DNA of 64,000 nucleotides from NCBI RefSeq assembly GCF_009931655.1, contig NZ_CP047984.1:1-64000 (forward strand), written 5' to 3'. The stretch is from Pontibacter russatus (GTDB taxonomy: Bacteria > Bacteroidota > Bacteroidia > Cytophagales > Hymenobacteraceae). Below are positions 45,553-57,721 of the stretch, in pieces; the stretch's first letter is position 1; every line of letters starts with the position of its first letter. Position numbers and translations under genes: made by a program. The notes under the pieces are model-generated. The model saw only the letters and a list, made by a program, of their open reading frames with translations, was not told the origin of the DNA and ran no database searches.

Positions 45553-45886
45553 TGGTAATCCAGCGTAAGTCCCTATCGCTTTGCGCTCTTACGTCCCTCT
45601 ATATAGGTTATACATAATTTGATTCTCGCTAAAGTTTAGCGGCAGCGCAAATGTGGCTATATATGAGTTCATTATGTAAAGGCATGATCCAAAATATAAA
45701 TTCGCAAGCTGTGAACTTGCCGCCATGTTTCACCGGTATAAGAACTCTAGATAGGGCCGCTGCTTCCATTTGAATGGCTGCACGTTTTTCCCTGTAAGTT
45801 AAGCCTCACATGGATGAGGTGGATTCAAGTCGTAAGAATGACAAATCAAGAAGAACAAAGGCTATATATGGCTCATGCTGTGTGGT
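45553..45886. other. Intergenic region with dispersed repeat
   Basis: No gene in either strand. Contains at 45632-45667 a sequence also found at 53810-53846 (see findings), and TATATA stretches. Confidence 0.4.
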
Positions 45887-46753
45887 TTATATTCTACTGC
45901 CTTCAGCTTTAAATTCAGCGACCTTCTTATATAGATTGCCCTGTTCGGCCATGGAAGACAGGTACAGCGCGTAGCGTGAAATGTTGTAATGGTTCGACAG
46001 GTCCAGGAGCAGGTCCGGGATGCCGTCGCGGTCCACGTCGCCAGCCCACAGCAACACATAGATGGAGTCCTTGAAGCGCTGGTCCTCCACCAGGGTTTGC
46101 TTAACCTGACGGCCATTCTTGCGCCCCGACACTCTCCAGCCATAATTTTTGTAGCTGTACTTCCCGGAGGCTTGTTCCACGCTGTCGCCGTAGGCTTCTA
46201 TGGTATACTCCCTGCCATCAAAGGTATAGGTGAGTGCTTTGTTGGCGGGGAGGGTGGTAACATGAAAAGCCGCCGTGTCTACAGGGCCCGTTGTGGCACG
46301 GCGCAGCCCGGCTACAAAGAACAGGGCGTTTGTGTCAGCGGCCACCACTTCACGGCCCGAGAGCACATTGGCGCTGTCCAGCACGGGGTCTTTTACAGTG
46401 TTGATATGCAACTCCGCCGGGCGCAGTTCATATCCCTCCGCTGTACGGAAAACACCAAGCCAGTCCTCTTTTTCGGCGCCGCGCCATACTTCATTTTTAT
46501 GGTAGGTTCCCTCCAGCAGAAGCTTTACCGGCGTTTCAGGCGCAGGCGCGAGTCCTGTCGTGTCTAAAGTAAGTGCTGCCTGCATGGGAGTGTCCGTGGC
46601 CGCTGGTGCGGCAGGCTCTTTCACGGAATCCTCCTGCACGACATGGTCGGTGGGGGCTGCCGGGGGAGTGGTCTCTGTGCTTTGGCGGCAGCCAAGCAGC
46701 AGGAGCAGGCTAAAAGGCAACAGCAGGCGGGGATATGGCATGTTTATCTTCAA
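45887..46753 (-). CDS. Lipoprotein with calcium-type repeat motif
   Basis: 288 aa. Signal with lipobox LLLGC (Cys22), then an Ala/Pro/Glu/Thr-rich linker (24-70). The C-terminal part contains WAGDVDRDGIPDLLLDLSNHYNISRYALYL (about 246-275), an FG-GAP/dockerin-like D-x-D-x-D-G Ca-binding loop. No enzyme family is recognised. Start at 46753 or four codons later. Single gene, envelope-anchored. Confidence 0.7.
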   Translation of the reverse strand: MKINMPYPRLLLPFSLLLLLGCRQSTETTPPAAPTDHVVQEDSVKEPAAPAATDTPMQAALTLDTTGLAPAPETPVKLLLEGTYHKNEVWRGAEKEDWLGVFRTAEGYELRPAELHINTVKDPVLDSANVLSGREVVAADTNALFFVAGLRRATTGPVDTAAFHVTTLPANKALTYTFDGREYTIEAYGDSVEQASGKYSYKNYGWRVSGRKNGRQVKQTLVEDQRFKDSIYVLLWAGDVDRDGIPDLLLDLSNHYNISRYALYLSSMAEQGNLYKKVAEFKAEGSRI

Positions 46754-46925
46754 AGGAGAAGTTTATGCAGGGAGTTCCGGCGTCTTTGAAAGGGAAAGGC
46801 TCGCAAAGCCAGAAGCATCATTTGGCCTGACAAACAGATAAGCAGGGTGACATGCTTTGTTTTAACAAAGATAAACCTGCACATGATGTTTTTTATATAT
46901 GCTGATAACAAGCAGCATATACAGG

Positions 46926-47795
46926 CTATAAAAGCTTGTCTATTTTGTCGCGCAGGCCAGCCGAGGCTTCCACGAGCGGCAGGCGAACGCCGGGGGAGCA
47001 GATGCCGAACCTTTCCAGCAGCACCTTCACGCCAACGGGGTTTCCTTCCTCATACAGCAGCGGGTTCAGGTCCACGAAGCTGAGCAGCAGGTCCGCCGCC
47101 GCTTTAAAGTTGCCCTGAAGCGCCTCCTGCACCATGCTGCTGAACTTGGCAGGATAGGCGTTGGCGAGCACGGATATGGCCCCTTCGGCCCCGAAAGACA
47201 TCATCGGCACGGCCATCATGTCGTCGCCACTCACCAGCATAAAGTTTTCCGGGCGGTGCCTCGCGATGAGCAGGCACTGCTCCAGGTTGCCGGATGCCTC
47301 TTTTATTCCGATGATGTTGTCGTGCAGGGCCAGTTTCAGGGTTGTGTCGGCTGTCATGTTGCTGCTTGTGCGGCCCGGCACGTTGTAGAGCATCACGGGC
47401 ACCGGCGAGGCCTCTGCGATATGCAGGAAGTGCTGGTAGATGCCCTGCTGCGAAGGCTTGTTGTAGGCCGGGCTCACCGAGAGGAGGGCATCCACGCCAT
47501 CAAAGTCTGTCGCGGCTATCGCTTCGATTACCTGCTGCGTGTTGTTGCCGCCGATGCCGAACATCAGGGGCACGCGCCCGTTCAGGTGCTGTTTCACGAA
47601 AGCCAGTATGGCCGTTTTCTCAGCGGCTGTGGTCGTGGGCGATTCGGCGGTGGTGCCGTTCACCACCAGATAGTTCACGTTTCCCTCCAGCACAAAATCC
47701 AGCAGTTTCTGCAGCGCGTCGTAGTCTACAGCCAGCTCTTTTGTGAACGGCGTTACCAGCGCCACACCCGTTCCTCTTAGTTTCTCTCTAATCAT
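46926..47795 (-). CDS. dapA: 4-hydroxy-tetrahydrodipicolinate synthase
   Basis: 289 aa TIM-barrel aldolase. Thr48-Thr49 in NGTTAESPT, Tyr137 in LYNVPGRTSSN (with Arg142) and the Schiff-base Lys165 in GIKEASGN are the DapA catalytic set, giving pyruvate plus aspartate semialdehyde condensation for lysine and meso-diaminopimelate synthesis. Full length. Monocistronic by context. Confidence 0.96.
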   Translation of the reverse strand: MIREKLRGTGVALVTPFTKELAVDYDALQKLLDFVLEGNVNYLVVNGTTAESPTTTAAEKTAILAFVKQHLNGRVPLMFGIGGNNTQQVIEAIAATDFDGVDALLSVSPAYNKPSQQGIYQHFLHIAEASPVPVMLYNVPGRTSSNMTADTTLKLALHDNIIGIKEASGNLEQCLLIARHRPENFMLVSGDDMMAVPMMSFGAEGAISVLANAYPAKFSSMVQEALQGNFKAAADLLLSFVDLNPLLYEEGNPVGVKVLLERFGICSPGVRLPLVEASAGLRDKIDKLL

Positions 47796-47804
47796 TGTAT
47801 TCCA

Positions 47805-47990
47805 TTCCGAACCACGAATTACGAATTATGATTTGATTTCTGCAAACAGGACCGCCAGAAACAGGACTGACGCACGCCCACAGCAGCATCGCCTAGAATC
47901 ATCGCAGGATATCGATTAGCTGAAGTAAAGGTATGTAAGCCATTCAAATACAACGTATAACACGCAATTCGTAACGCGGAAATCGTAATT
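47805..47990. repeat. ATTCGTAATT-type degenerate repeats between dapA and the regulator pair
   Basis: Short imperfect units of CGAATTACGAATTATG (47810-47827) and ACGCAATTCGTAACGCGG plus ATCGTAATTCT (47960-47990). Same character as repeats near 59150-59190. No gene here. Confidence 0.55.
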
Positions 47991-48728
47991 CTACTGAATA
48001 TTATTTTCCTCCACCCATTTCAGGAACTGCTCTTTGTATACTTCCCCGATGGGTATCTCCTTGTTGCCGATGCGTATGCGGCTTTTCTCGATGCTGTCAA
48101 TCTTCTGCAGCGACACGATGAAAGAGCGGTGTACCCGCAGAAACTTGGAGTCCTGCAGTTTTTCCATCATCTTGTTCATGGAGAGCAGCGTGATGATCTT
48201 CTGGTCTTTGGTCTGGATGATGATATAGTCTTTCAACCCCTCAATCCAGAGAATGTCCCTGAAGTCGACGCGGATGGTCTTGTAGTCGGCCTTCACAAAC
48301 ATAAAATCCTGCACCGGGGCGGCCTGCGGAGCGGGGATGGGCTGGGCCGGCTCGGTTGCCCTGCCGTTGCGCTGCAGCCGCTCCTGTGCCTTGGTCACCG
48401 CCTTCAGGAACCGGTCGAAGGGGATGGGCTTGAGCAGGTAATCCACCGCGTCCTGGTTAAAGCCCTCCAGGGCGTAATCGGGGTAGGCGGTGGTGAAGAT
48501 GATGAGCGGCTGGTGCTTGAGGATGTTCAGGAACTGGATGCCCGTCAGTTCCGGCATCTCGATATCCAGAAACATCAGGTCGACCTGCTCCTCCTGCAGC
48601 ACCTGCATAGCCTCGGTGGCGCTGGAGCAGGTGCGCACCAGTTTCAGGAAGGGCAGCTTGCTGATATAGCTCTCAATAATGTCCAGGGCGAGCGGCTCGT
48701 CGTCCACGGCAATGCAACGTACTGTCAT
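47991..48728 (-). CDS. LytTR-family response regulator
   Basis: 245 aa. Receiver domain with acidic pocket Asp9/Asp10, phosphorylation site Asp55 (FLDIEMPE), and Lys at about 103 in YLLKPIPFDRF; LytTR DNA-binding domain from about residue 145 (VKADYKTIRVDFRDILWIEG, LRVHRSFIVSL). Partner of the sensor kinase 6 nt upstream. Targets unknown; no cognate repeats seen near it. Confidence 0.94.
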   Translation of the reverse strand: MTVRCIAVDDEPLALDIIESYISKLPFLKLVRTCSSATEAMQVLQEEQVDLMFLDIEMPELTGIQFLNILKHQPLIIFTTAYPDYALEGFNQDAVDYLLKPIPFDRFLKAVTKAQERLQRNGRATEPAQPIPAPQAAPVQDFMFVKADYKTIRVDFRDILWIEGLKDYIIIQTKDQKIITLLSMNKMMEKLQDSKFLRVHRSFIVSLQKIDSIEKSRIRIGNKEIPIGEVYKEQFLKWVEENNIQ

Positions 48729-48734
48729 AGTTTC

Positions 48735-49778
48735 TTAGGTGTTAGGTCTCAGGTGTAGTTTCAGGGTAGCGTAAAAAGCGTCCTCTCTTTCTTCGAACGT
48801 CAGTTTGTGCCGATTGGGGTACAGCAGGTTCAGGCGCCGCCGCAGGTTCTCGAGGCCGATGCCGCCGTACTCGCGCTTCTTGTGCGAGCTGGTGTTGTTA
48901 ATGGTGCTGAAGGTGAGCATATCCTCCTTTACCTCCAGGCGCATGCTGATGCCAATCTCGTTCTTGCTCACCAGGCCGTGCTTAAAGGCGTTCTCCACCA
49001 GCGTCATCAGCAGCATAGGCGCAATCTGCTTCCCTTTCAGGTCGCCCTCCACGATAAATCTGATGCTGGTCTGCTCGCGCAGGCGCAGCTTCTGCAGATC
49101 AATGAAATTGTTGATATGGTCCACTTCCTTCTCCAGGCTCACCAGCGGGTCGTTGCTCTCGTACAGCATGTAGCGCATCAGCAGCGAGAGTTTCATGATG
49201 GCGTCCGGCGTCTCGGGGTGCTGCTTGTAAGCCAATGAGTAGATGTTGTTTAGGGTGTTGAACAGGAAGTGCGGGTTTACCTGCGATTTGAGGTAGGCAA
49301 GCTCCGTGATCAGTTTCTGCGTCTCCAGTTCCTTGTTGCGCCGCTCGTTGCGGATATAGTTTCCCGTCACTTTCAGCGCCGAGCTGATGAAGGTGGTGAC
49401 GAGTCCGCCGAGCGCGTACTGCAGCAGGCGCTCGTAGCTGTAGAGGCTTTCCATGCCAGGGTTAAACTCCCTGAACACAAAATAATCGAAGGGGGCCTGC
49501 AGCACCGCCACCGCCAGCAGCGTGGCCAGCACCGCCGCTATATAGAGCAGGATGCGGTTTCTGGCCAGGTACTTCGGTATCAGCACATACCAGTTAAAGT
49601 AAAAGATGAGGAGCTGAAAGAGCAGCCCCACCGCTATGTCGAGGCCCTTACTGAAGGAGAGCGTGCGGTTGGCATATACGAAATAGAAGATCCAGGCGCC
49701 GAATATCACCCACCCGGCAATGTGCAGCGCTATCTGGTAGCGTTTCCTGATGGTCACCTCTGGCAAAGACAGGTTCAT
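48735..49778 (-). CDS. LytS-like sensor histidine kinase
   Basis: 347 aa. Four N-terminal membrane helices (about 19-36, 46-66, 78-95, 118-136), a His_kinase motif with His170 in LKSQVNPHFLFNTLNN and a C-terminal ATPase domain (LVENAFKHG, GIGLENLRRRL). It faces the membrane with no periplasmic sensor domain. Forms an operon with the LytTR regulator 6 nt downstream. Confidence 0.93.
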   Translation of the reverse strand: MNLSLPEVTIRKRYQIALHIAGWVIFGAWIFYFVYANRTLSFSKGLDIAVGLLFQLLIFYFNWYVLIPKYLARNRILLYIAAVLATLLAVAVLQAPFDYFVFREFNPGMESLYSYERLLQYALGGLVTTFISSALKVTGNYIRNERRNKELETQKLITELAYLKSQVNPHFLFNTLNNIYSLAYKQHPETPDAIMKLSLLMRYMLYESNDPLVSLEKEVDHINNFIDLQKLRLREQTSIRFIVEGDLKGKQIAPMLLMTLVENAFKHGLVSKNEIGISMRLEVKEDMLTFSTINNTSSHKKREYGGIGLENLRRRLNLLYPNRHKLTFEEREDAFYATLKLHLRPNT

Positions 49779-50432
49779 GGAATAAGGAGTGTTAGCAGCC
49801 GTGGTGAAGCGTGCAGGCAGCGTCGTGCTGCCTGGGAGATCGAGCGCATATTATTTACAGTATATAATCCAAGTTCCGCAAGATGAAAGTGACTGGCTAT
49901 ATATAAGGGTGCTTGCCTGGTGCAGGCGTTAAACCAGCATCCGGGTCTGATGATACGCCTTGCTTGTCCCGCGCGAAGTCCCGGTAACAGCATTCACCAT
50001 CGCGTACGCCCGCGCAATACATAGCTCTATATGTTAGCAGGGTGAGCTTCAGCAGCTACATATACCACAACCTGCAATATATAAAGTTAAGCAAAAGGCG
50101 GCAGTAAACGCTTCTTCCAGGGGCAGGTATATACAAAAGCCTGTTTTGTGCCGATGAAGGCCGTTTTTCCGGCGATGAACCTCTCCACAGGCACCAGCCG
50201 GGATTGGTCTATAGATAGCAGCGCTTGGTATAATATAGTTTTAAGTGACGGAAAGAATGTGCAGCTTGTAACATGATGGCAGCACGGCACACCGGCGCTG
50301 CCTCTATAGCCAGGACTTCCCCAGGCGGGGCGCATGATGAGACGACGGCGCGTTGCAGCGCGGCGGAGTCGGCCGTACCTGCCAGGTTCCCCGGCAAAGC
50401 AGAGTTTGTTGTTTGTTAGAGTATACCTGTAA
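49779..50432. other. About 650-nt region without a supported gene
   Basis: Several short open frames (e.g. 50087-50335 on the minus strand) lack family resemblance. TATATA stretches and CTATATATAAGGG-like segments recur. Promoters of the regulator operon must lie here. Confidence 0.4.
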
Positions 50433-50461
50433 AAGGCACCGTTGCTTTGCAGCGGTGCCTT
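50433..50461. terminator. Terminator for ligA
   Basis: AAGGCACCG plus TTGC pairs with GCAGCGGTGCCTT across loop TTT; on the minus strand it is followed by TTTT. It lies 18 nt beyond the ligA stop. Confidence 0.7.
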
Positions 50462-50478
50462 CTCTCTTTCATCGGGTT

Positions 50479-52490
<2,012 letters not shown>

Positions 52491-53153
52491 ATAGGTTGTC
52501 TTGTTCTCCCGTAAAAATAGGAAACAGGAGACAGAAACCAGCGTAAAGGGCAGAGTTAGCTAGCACTTTCCTGAAAGATATGGCTGAAAGGGAGGCTTCT
52601 GGTAACACCCTGCCTTTTGAGTGCAGCGCCTGCACAGCGGGGCATTTTTCTGAATCAGGATTCACAGGATTTATTGGATGGACAGGATGAGCAGTAATTG
52701 TCACATCCTCTGCTGGTGCGCACTTGTAGCCCGTACTTTCTATATAACAGACAGAATGCAATGAAATAGAGGATGAAAAGAAACGGGAGGAGACATGGAT
52801 TTGTAATCCGCTTTTGGATAGGCAGCAGGGAATGCAGCCCGTCCTCGCTCGTGACCTGCTACCCTACGGCATTTATATATAGGCTGCCATCCCGGAAACA
52901 TATCCATATCAATCCGCTGCTTCGCCGCCGCCGGGGCTATATATAGGCTACTTGCATAATTAAATGTAGGCAGGAGGCCTACGGGGTAGCAAAGAAAAAC
53001 AAGAAGCTCGCGCCATGTACGCTTGACTTAAAACAGGGCTTTTTAAACTGCATTGCTTTTTGCTTAATATCAGTTATTGCTTGAATTATGATTACATATA
53101 CATCTGATTAAAAGCATGTTATTCATGAATAAAAAAGCAATGGCAAAGTTCTG
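52491..53153. other. About 660-nt region without a gene; contains a degenerate repeat
   Basis: No gene supported on either strand. 52645-52690 reads TGAATCAGGATTCACAGG then ATTTATTGGATGGACAGGAT, a form of the common degenerate CAGGATT-type bacterial intergenic repeat. TATATA stretches elsewhere. Confidence 0.45.
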
Positions 53154-53639
53154 TCAGCAGGTAAGCAGGTGGTCATACGCTGCCGTTTGGCTTGCTTTTG
53201 GTGAATCGTTCCGAACCTCCCCCAGGGGCGCCTCCTCCAGTAGGGCCGCCCAACTTTCCAGATACAGCACCACGTCCTCCCGCCGGTTGTGCAGCAGGCG
53301 CTTCCTATCTTGTGGCAGGCGCTGCACGATGGCCGGGTGCGACAGGCGCTCCAGGTGTGCCAGGTCCTCCCGCGTCAGGCCAAGGTCCAGCATCTGGTCG
53401 ATTATCTCATCCAGAGGCAGGCCGCTCTGCGGGCAGTAGTCGCGCAACTGCTCCCGCCAGTCGCCGTGGCGCCACATGGCCGCACCGTGGATAGTGCCTT
53501 TGCTGCAGCGGGTAATAGTCTGCGCCAGGTGCCCGCAGTTGCAACTGCCCATGTGGCCCCACTGGTAGGCAGCGCCCTGCGCCAGCCGCTGCGCTGTTTC
53601 ATGTAGCGCCTGTATCAGTTGGATGGAAGCTCTTGCCAT
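53154..53639 (-). CDS. Conserved hypothetical protein with Cys/His motif
   Basis: 161 aa starting MARASIQLIQALHETAQRLA. MGSCNCGHLAQTIT (about 30-43) and KGTIHGAAMWRHGDW plus YCPQSGLPLDEIIDQML contain conserved Cys and His that could bind a metal. The layout resembles a widespread Bacteroidota hypothetical family, but I cannot name it. No signal peptide. Single gene. Confidence 0.6.
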   Translation of the reverse strand: MARASIQLIQALHETAQRLAQGAAYQWGHMGSCNCGHLAQTITRCSKGTIHGAAMWRHGDWREQLRDYCPQSGLPLDEIIDQMLDLGLTREDLAHLERLSHPAIVQRLPQDRKRLLHNRREDVVLYLESWAALLEEAPLGEVRNDSPKASQTAAYDHLLTC

Positions 53640-53995
53640 AGAATAGTTAGGTTAGATTAACGGCAATATATAATACGTAATACGCCTTAGAGATACAAAC
53701 ACATTAATTGTCTTTTTTAAAGACAGAACGATTGGCGTTGTGATTCTATGATTTCGCCTGGACAGGCAGGATCCAATTCTGTCATCTTAAGGAAATTATC
53801 TGAGGCCGCAAGTTTAGCGACAGCGCAACTTATGGCTGTAAATGAGATTTGAGTTGTCGCAATCGTGAAAGAAGCCTATGATATTTTTGAGTTGAAAGAA
53901 CGATACTCCCGCAATATTTATTTAATTTCGCCATTTATAAAGGGCAAGCAGTGCAATTTGAAGGCTGTGTTTGCTGTAAACATGTTTAATTGAAG
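53640..53995. other. Region upstream of the polysaccharide locus
   Basis: About 350 nt with no gene. Contains TATTTTTG (53882-53889), a good -7 element about 100 nt before the exporter gene, and the dispersed repeat at 53810-53846. TACGTAATACG at 53670 belongs to the degenerate repeat type. Confidence 0.4.
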
Positions 53996-54778
53996 ATGCG
54001 CAACACCCTTAGTGCCCTGTGGCTTTTTATCGGAATCCTTTTCTTCTCTGCTTGCGTGCCACAGAAAAAAATCATCCTGCTGCAGGATAATCCGGACGTA
54101 GCGAACCAGGCCAATGCCGATGAGCTGCTCCGGACGTTCGACCTGAAGCCGCAGGCCTATATGCTGAAACCAGGGGATGTGCTGTCGCTGCGGGTGCAAA
54201 GCACTACTCCCGCCGAATTTGATTTCCTGGCATCCGGTGCCACTACTTTTGGGGCGGGTGACCCGGTGCTGAACGGATATACGCTGGATGCGGAAGGAAA
54301 TATCCTCTTGCCAGCAGTGGGCAAAGTGAACCTGAACGGCTTAACCATGCCCGATGCCCGCATCAGGGTAACGGAGGCCCTGCAGCCCTTCTTGTCTGAC
54401 CCCACCGTGAACCTGCGCCTGCTCACTTTCCGGTATACCATCGTCGGAGAGGTACCTAACCAGGGGCAGTTTACCACTTACCAGGACAATATCAATGTGA
54501 TGGAGGCCATTGCCACGGCAGGCGGATTTAGCCCCTATTCGAACCGAAGCGAGATTAAACTTGTTCGCTACGAGAATGGGGTGGCAAAGCTCTATAAATT
54601 CAGCCTGCTGGATGATGACATCCTGGCTAAAAGCAACTACTATTTACAGCCGAACGATATGATTGTGGTAGAGCCCTTGACCGCTAAATACTTGAGGGAG
54701 AATCTCCTTACAAACCTCACATTAGGCTTGTCTTTGGTGTCAACAATTACATTGCTGCTAATCAGACTAACACAATAA
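53996..54778 (+). CDS. Wza-like polysaccharide export lipoprotein
   Basis: 260 aa. Signal and lipobox FFSAC (Cys20), then a Poly_export domain (KPGDVLSLRVQST, GYTLDAEGNILLPAVGKV) and a SLBB domain (YTIVGEVPNQGQFTTYQDNINVMEAIATAGG); a hydrophobic C-terminal helix (about 240-258, LTLGLSLVSTITLLLIRL). Forms the outer-membrane exit for capsule or exopolysaccharide. It starts the locus, 30 nt before the Wzc-like gene. Confidence 0.92.
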   Translation: MRNTLSALWLFIGILFFSACVPQKKIILLQDNPDVANQANADELLRTFDLKPQAYMLKPGDVLSLRVQSTTPAEFDFLASGATTFGAGDPVLNGYTLDAEGNILLPAVGKVNLNGLTMPDARIRVTEALQPFLSDPTVNLRLLTFRYTIVGEVPNQGQFTTYQDNINVMEAIATAGGFSPYSNRSEIKLVRYENGVAKLYKFSLLDDDILAKSNYYLQPNDMIVVEPLTAKYLRENLLTNLTLGLSLVSTITLLLIRLTQ

Positions 54779-54808
54779 TTATTCTTTTTTACCTACTCCT
54801 GCCTAGGC

Positions 54809-57160
54809 GTGAATCCAGAACCTATTCCACAACAAGACAGCCTGATTGATTTGCAGTACATCCTGCAGAAGCTAAAGCAGTACTGGTACTTGTTTTTAAT
54901 AACAGTGCCGTTAGCCTTAGCCGTTGCCTATTTTGTGAACAGGTATACGCCTCCTGTTTACGAAGCCAGCACCACCGTGCTTATCAAGGACCCCTCAGAT
55001 TTGTCGAATGCACCCGTCAACCTCTTGTATGGCGGGAAACTGTTGGGTGATGTTAAAAATTTAAACAACGAAGCGGTACTGCTGAAGTCAAATGACATGG
55101 TGGGCGAAACCATCAGTTCACTGGATTTCGGTGTGTCTTATTATGCGGAGGGTGATGTTAATTTCACAGAGATATATAATGAGAGCCCCATACACGTTAT
55201 CATCGACTCTACCTCTGCCACCATTCCCTACGGCGCGCTTATAGGGTATGAAGTCATAGATGACAACAGGTTCCGGATAAGCAGCTCCGGCGCTACGGAT
55301 TCACTGAACCTTTATTTTTTTGGGAGACTGATTGATTTAGATGGTTTCAGGTTTGTGGTTACTAAAACCGACAGTAATTTTTCGGAGGAGATCCTATATT
55401 TTCAAGTTAACCGGCCGGAGGATCTGGTCAGGCGCTACAGCAGTAGCCTGGCGATAAAGCCAGTGGAAGGGACATCTATTCTAGAAATCAGCACAACAAC
55501 GAACAATACAAAAAAAGCGATTGATTTCCTGAATCAGCACGTACAAACTTATATTTCCCAAAGCCTGGAGGAGAAAAATAAGACGGCCGTCAACACCATC
55601 GATTTCATCGACAGGCAGCTTCAGCAGATCGGTGATTCCCTGTCTTTGGTGGAGGGACGTTTAGAGACATTCAAGAAGGAAAACACCGGGCTTACTATGA
55701 GTGACGAGGGGGCGCAGACAAGCGGACAGATACAGGCACTGGAACATGAAAAGGCCGTTTTGTTGCTGAACGCAAAGTACTTCGACTACCTCAGCGATTA
55801 TATCGCAGCGGGCGACGTGACCGAGAGCATCGTGGCCCCGGCTTCCTTTGGCGTGTCGGACCCGGTGTTGAGCCAATTAATCGGGCAGTTGATCGAGGTG
55901 CAGTTAGAACTGACGGCGCTGAACTCCGAAAGCGCGCAGAATCCCATCGTCACTACGCAGATACAGGCAGCAAGAGCCCAGGCAAAGGAGTTATTGGCTG
56001 GTATTTCCGAAAACGTGCGCAACCTGCAGCAGGCGAACCAGATATCCATTAATGACCTGAATGCGCGCGTCTCACGGCTGATGGGCTCCCTGAGCCAGCT
56101 GCCTGCAGCAGAAAGGCAATTTATCAACCTGAACCGCATGTACAACCTGAGCGAAGGGCTTTACGTGTTCCTGATGCAGAAAAGGGCAGAGGCCGGTATT
56201 TCTACGGCTGCCACCACCCCGGATGCCCGCCTGGTGAATGCGGCCGCTGTCAAAGCCCGAATATCCCCAAAGACGGATCAGACCTACCTGATTGCCCTGT
56301 TTATCGGGTTATTGCTGCCCGCCGGGTTCATTTTCCTGAAAGAAGTACTGAACAACAAAATCAGCTCCACGGAAGATATTGCCGCCCATACCACGCTGCC
56401 CTTGCTTGGTATTGTCGGGCACAACAAGAACGAAAACGCCAGCTTAATCGACCAGAACCCAAAATCTGCCCTGGCAGAGGCCTTCCGGACTGTCCGCTCC
56501 AACCTGCGCTTCATGCTGGGTTCCAAAACAGGGGAGGGGAAGATATTCGTGATTACCTCTTCTGTCAGCGGCGAGGGGAAAACTTTTTCCGCAAAAAACC
56601 TGGCCTACATCTTTGCTATTTCTGGCGAGCGGACACTGCTCGTAAATGCCGACATGCGCAAGCCCAACAACAACACCGATTTTGGCGTCAGCAGCACTGT
56701 TGGCCTGAGCAATTACCTGGCGGAACATGCCGGCCTGGAAGACATCATCCATACTACCCTGCAGGAGAACCTGCACATTTTACCTTCAGGTGATATTCCG
56801 CCGAATCCCTCGGAGTTGCTTTTAAGCAGTAGAATGGATGAGCTGATTGCAGCTCTGCGGAAGCGGTATGACTATATCATTCTTGACACGCCACCGGTTG
56901 GCATCCTGTCAGATGGTTTGGAACTGATGCAACTGGCTGATGCAAACATCTTTATGATCCGGCAAGGCTACACGCTTAAAAGCTTCGTCACCAGCCTGCA
57001 GCAACAGTATGAAGCCGGAAAAATAAAGAATACGGCTATTCTTTTTAACGACGTAGATTACAGGAAGCTCAATTATGGCTATGGCTACGGCTATGGTTAT
57101 GGTTATGGCTACTATGCAGAGGATGCCCAGCGAAAGCCCTGGTGGAAACGAATGGTTTAA
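54809..57160 (+). CDS. Wzc-like polysaccharide co-polymerase and tyrosine autokinase
   Basis: 783 aa with a GTG start. Helix at about 28-47 (YWYLFLITVPLALAVAYFV), a large Wzz-type periplasmic region with coiled-coil around 270-480, a second helix near 493-512 (IALFIGLLLPAGFIFL), then the BY-kinase with Walker A ITSSVSGEGKT (582-592), Walker A' LLVNADMRKP and Walker B YDYIILDTPPVG. The C-terminus is a Tyr cluster (repeated YG, ending YGYYAEDAQRKPWW), the autophosphorylation tail. Controls chain length and export with the Wza-like protein. The tail is encoded by a GGCTATGGCTAT-type repeat (57076-57117). Confidence 0.94.
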   Translation: MNPEPIPQQDSLIDLQYILQKLKQYWYLFLITVPLALAVAYFVNRYTPPVYEASTTVLIKDPSDLSNAPVNLLYGGKLLGDVKNLNNEAVLLKSNDMVGETISSLDFGVSYYAEGDVNFTEIYNESPIHVIIDSTSATIPYGALIGYEVIDDNRFRISSSGATDSLNLYFFGRLIDLDGFRFVVTKTDSNFSEEILYFQVNRPEDLVRRYSSSLAIKPVEGTSILEISTTTNNTKKAIDFLNQHVQTYISQSLEEKNKTAVNTIDFIDRQLQQIGDSLSLVEGRLETFKKENTGLTMSDEGAQTSGQIQALEHEKAVLLLNAKYFDYLSDYIAAGDVTESIVAPASFGVSDPVLSQLIGQLIEVQLELTALNSESAQNPIVTTQIQAARAQAKELLAGISENVRNLQQANQISINDLNARVSRLMGSLSQLPAAERQFINLNRMYNLSEGLYVFLMQKRAEAGISTAATTPDARLVNAAAVKARISPKTDQTYLIALFIGLLLPAGFIFLKEVLNNKISSTEDIAAHTTLPLLGIVGHNKNENASLIDQNPKSALAEAFRTVRSNLRFMLGSKTGEGKIFVITSSVSGEGKTFSAKNLAYIFAISGERTLLVNADMRKPNNNTDFGVSSTVGLSNYLAEHAGLEDIIHTTLQENLHILPSGDIPPNPSELLLSSRMDELIAALRKRYDYIILDTPPVGILSDGLELMQLADANIFMIRQGYTLKSFVTSLQQQYEAGKIKNTAILFNDVDYRKLNYGYGYGYGYGYGYYAEDAQRKPWWKRMV

Positions 57161-57247
57161 AAAGACATTAGACGATAGATATAAGATGTTAGACTCGAGA
57201 CTTTTTGTTTTGATAACATACTTCTGCCACGGCGGAAGTATGTGAAG

Positions 57248-57306
57248 TCCCCCTTTGAAGAGCCTGTCCCGAAGCATTTAGGGAGGGTAGGGGCATGAGC
57301 GGCAGA
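57248..57306 (+). repeat. C/G palindromic repeat, copy 1 (upstream of DUF559 gene)
   Basis: GTCCCCCTTTGAAG followed by a loop and GGGAGGGTAGGGGCATGAGC, a diverged copy of the unit seen at 57722, 57917 and (inverted) 58033. Confidence 0.7.
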
Positions 57307-57325
57307 CAGAAGCAGCACAACAGCA

Positions 57326-57691
57326 ATGGAGCAGAACAACCATTACAACAAGAGGCTAAAAGCATTTGCCAGTGACCTCCGCTCAACATCCACTAAGGCG
57401 GAAGTCAGGTTGTGGTGCGAGTTATTAAGTAAAGGTAAAACAGGTTATTCCTTTTTACGCCAGCGGCCGATAGGTCCTTATATTGCTGATTTCATGTGCA
57501 AGGAATTGAAGCTTGTTATTGAAGTAGACGGCTATTCACATAATTTTAAAACGGAAGAGGACTTAGAAAGGGACACCGTATTAGCAGCTTTAGGCTTTAC
57601 CACCCTCCGGTTTACAGATGAAGAAGTAATGAGGGATCTGCCTAATGTAGAACGGTCAATTATAGCTTGGATTGCTTGTCTACAGCGGTAG
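57326..57691 (+). CDS. DUF559-domain nuclease-like protein (Vsr/PD-(D/E)XK fold)
   Basis: 121 aa. KAEVRLWCELLSKG, FLRQRPIGPYIADFMCKE and LVIEVDGYSHNFKTEEDLERD follow the DUF559 domain: a PD-(D/E)XK core with Asp in IADF and Glu-x-Asp-Gly in IEVDG. Related to the Vsr endonuclease fold; biological role mostly unknown. It lies alone between the polysaccharide kinase and fcl, bracketed by palindromic C/G repeats on both sides, and has no obvious partner gene. Confidence 0.85.
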   Translation: MEQNNHYNKRLKAFASDLRSTSTKAEVRLWCELLSKGKTGYSFLRQRPIGPYIADFMCKELKLVIEVDGYSHNFKTEEDLERDTVLAALGFTTLRFTDEEVMRDLPNVERSIIAWIACLQR

Positions 57692-57721
57692 TCATCTGTA
57701 ATGCTTCGGTAATGGTAGAAA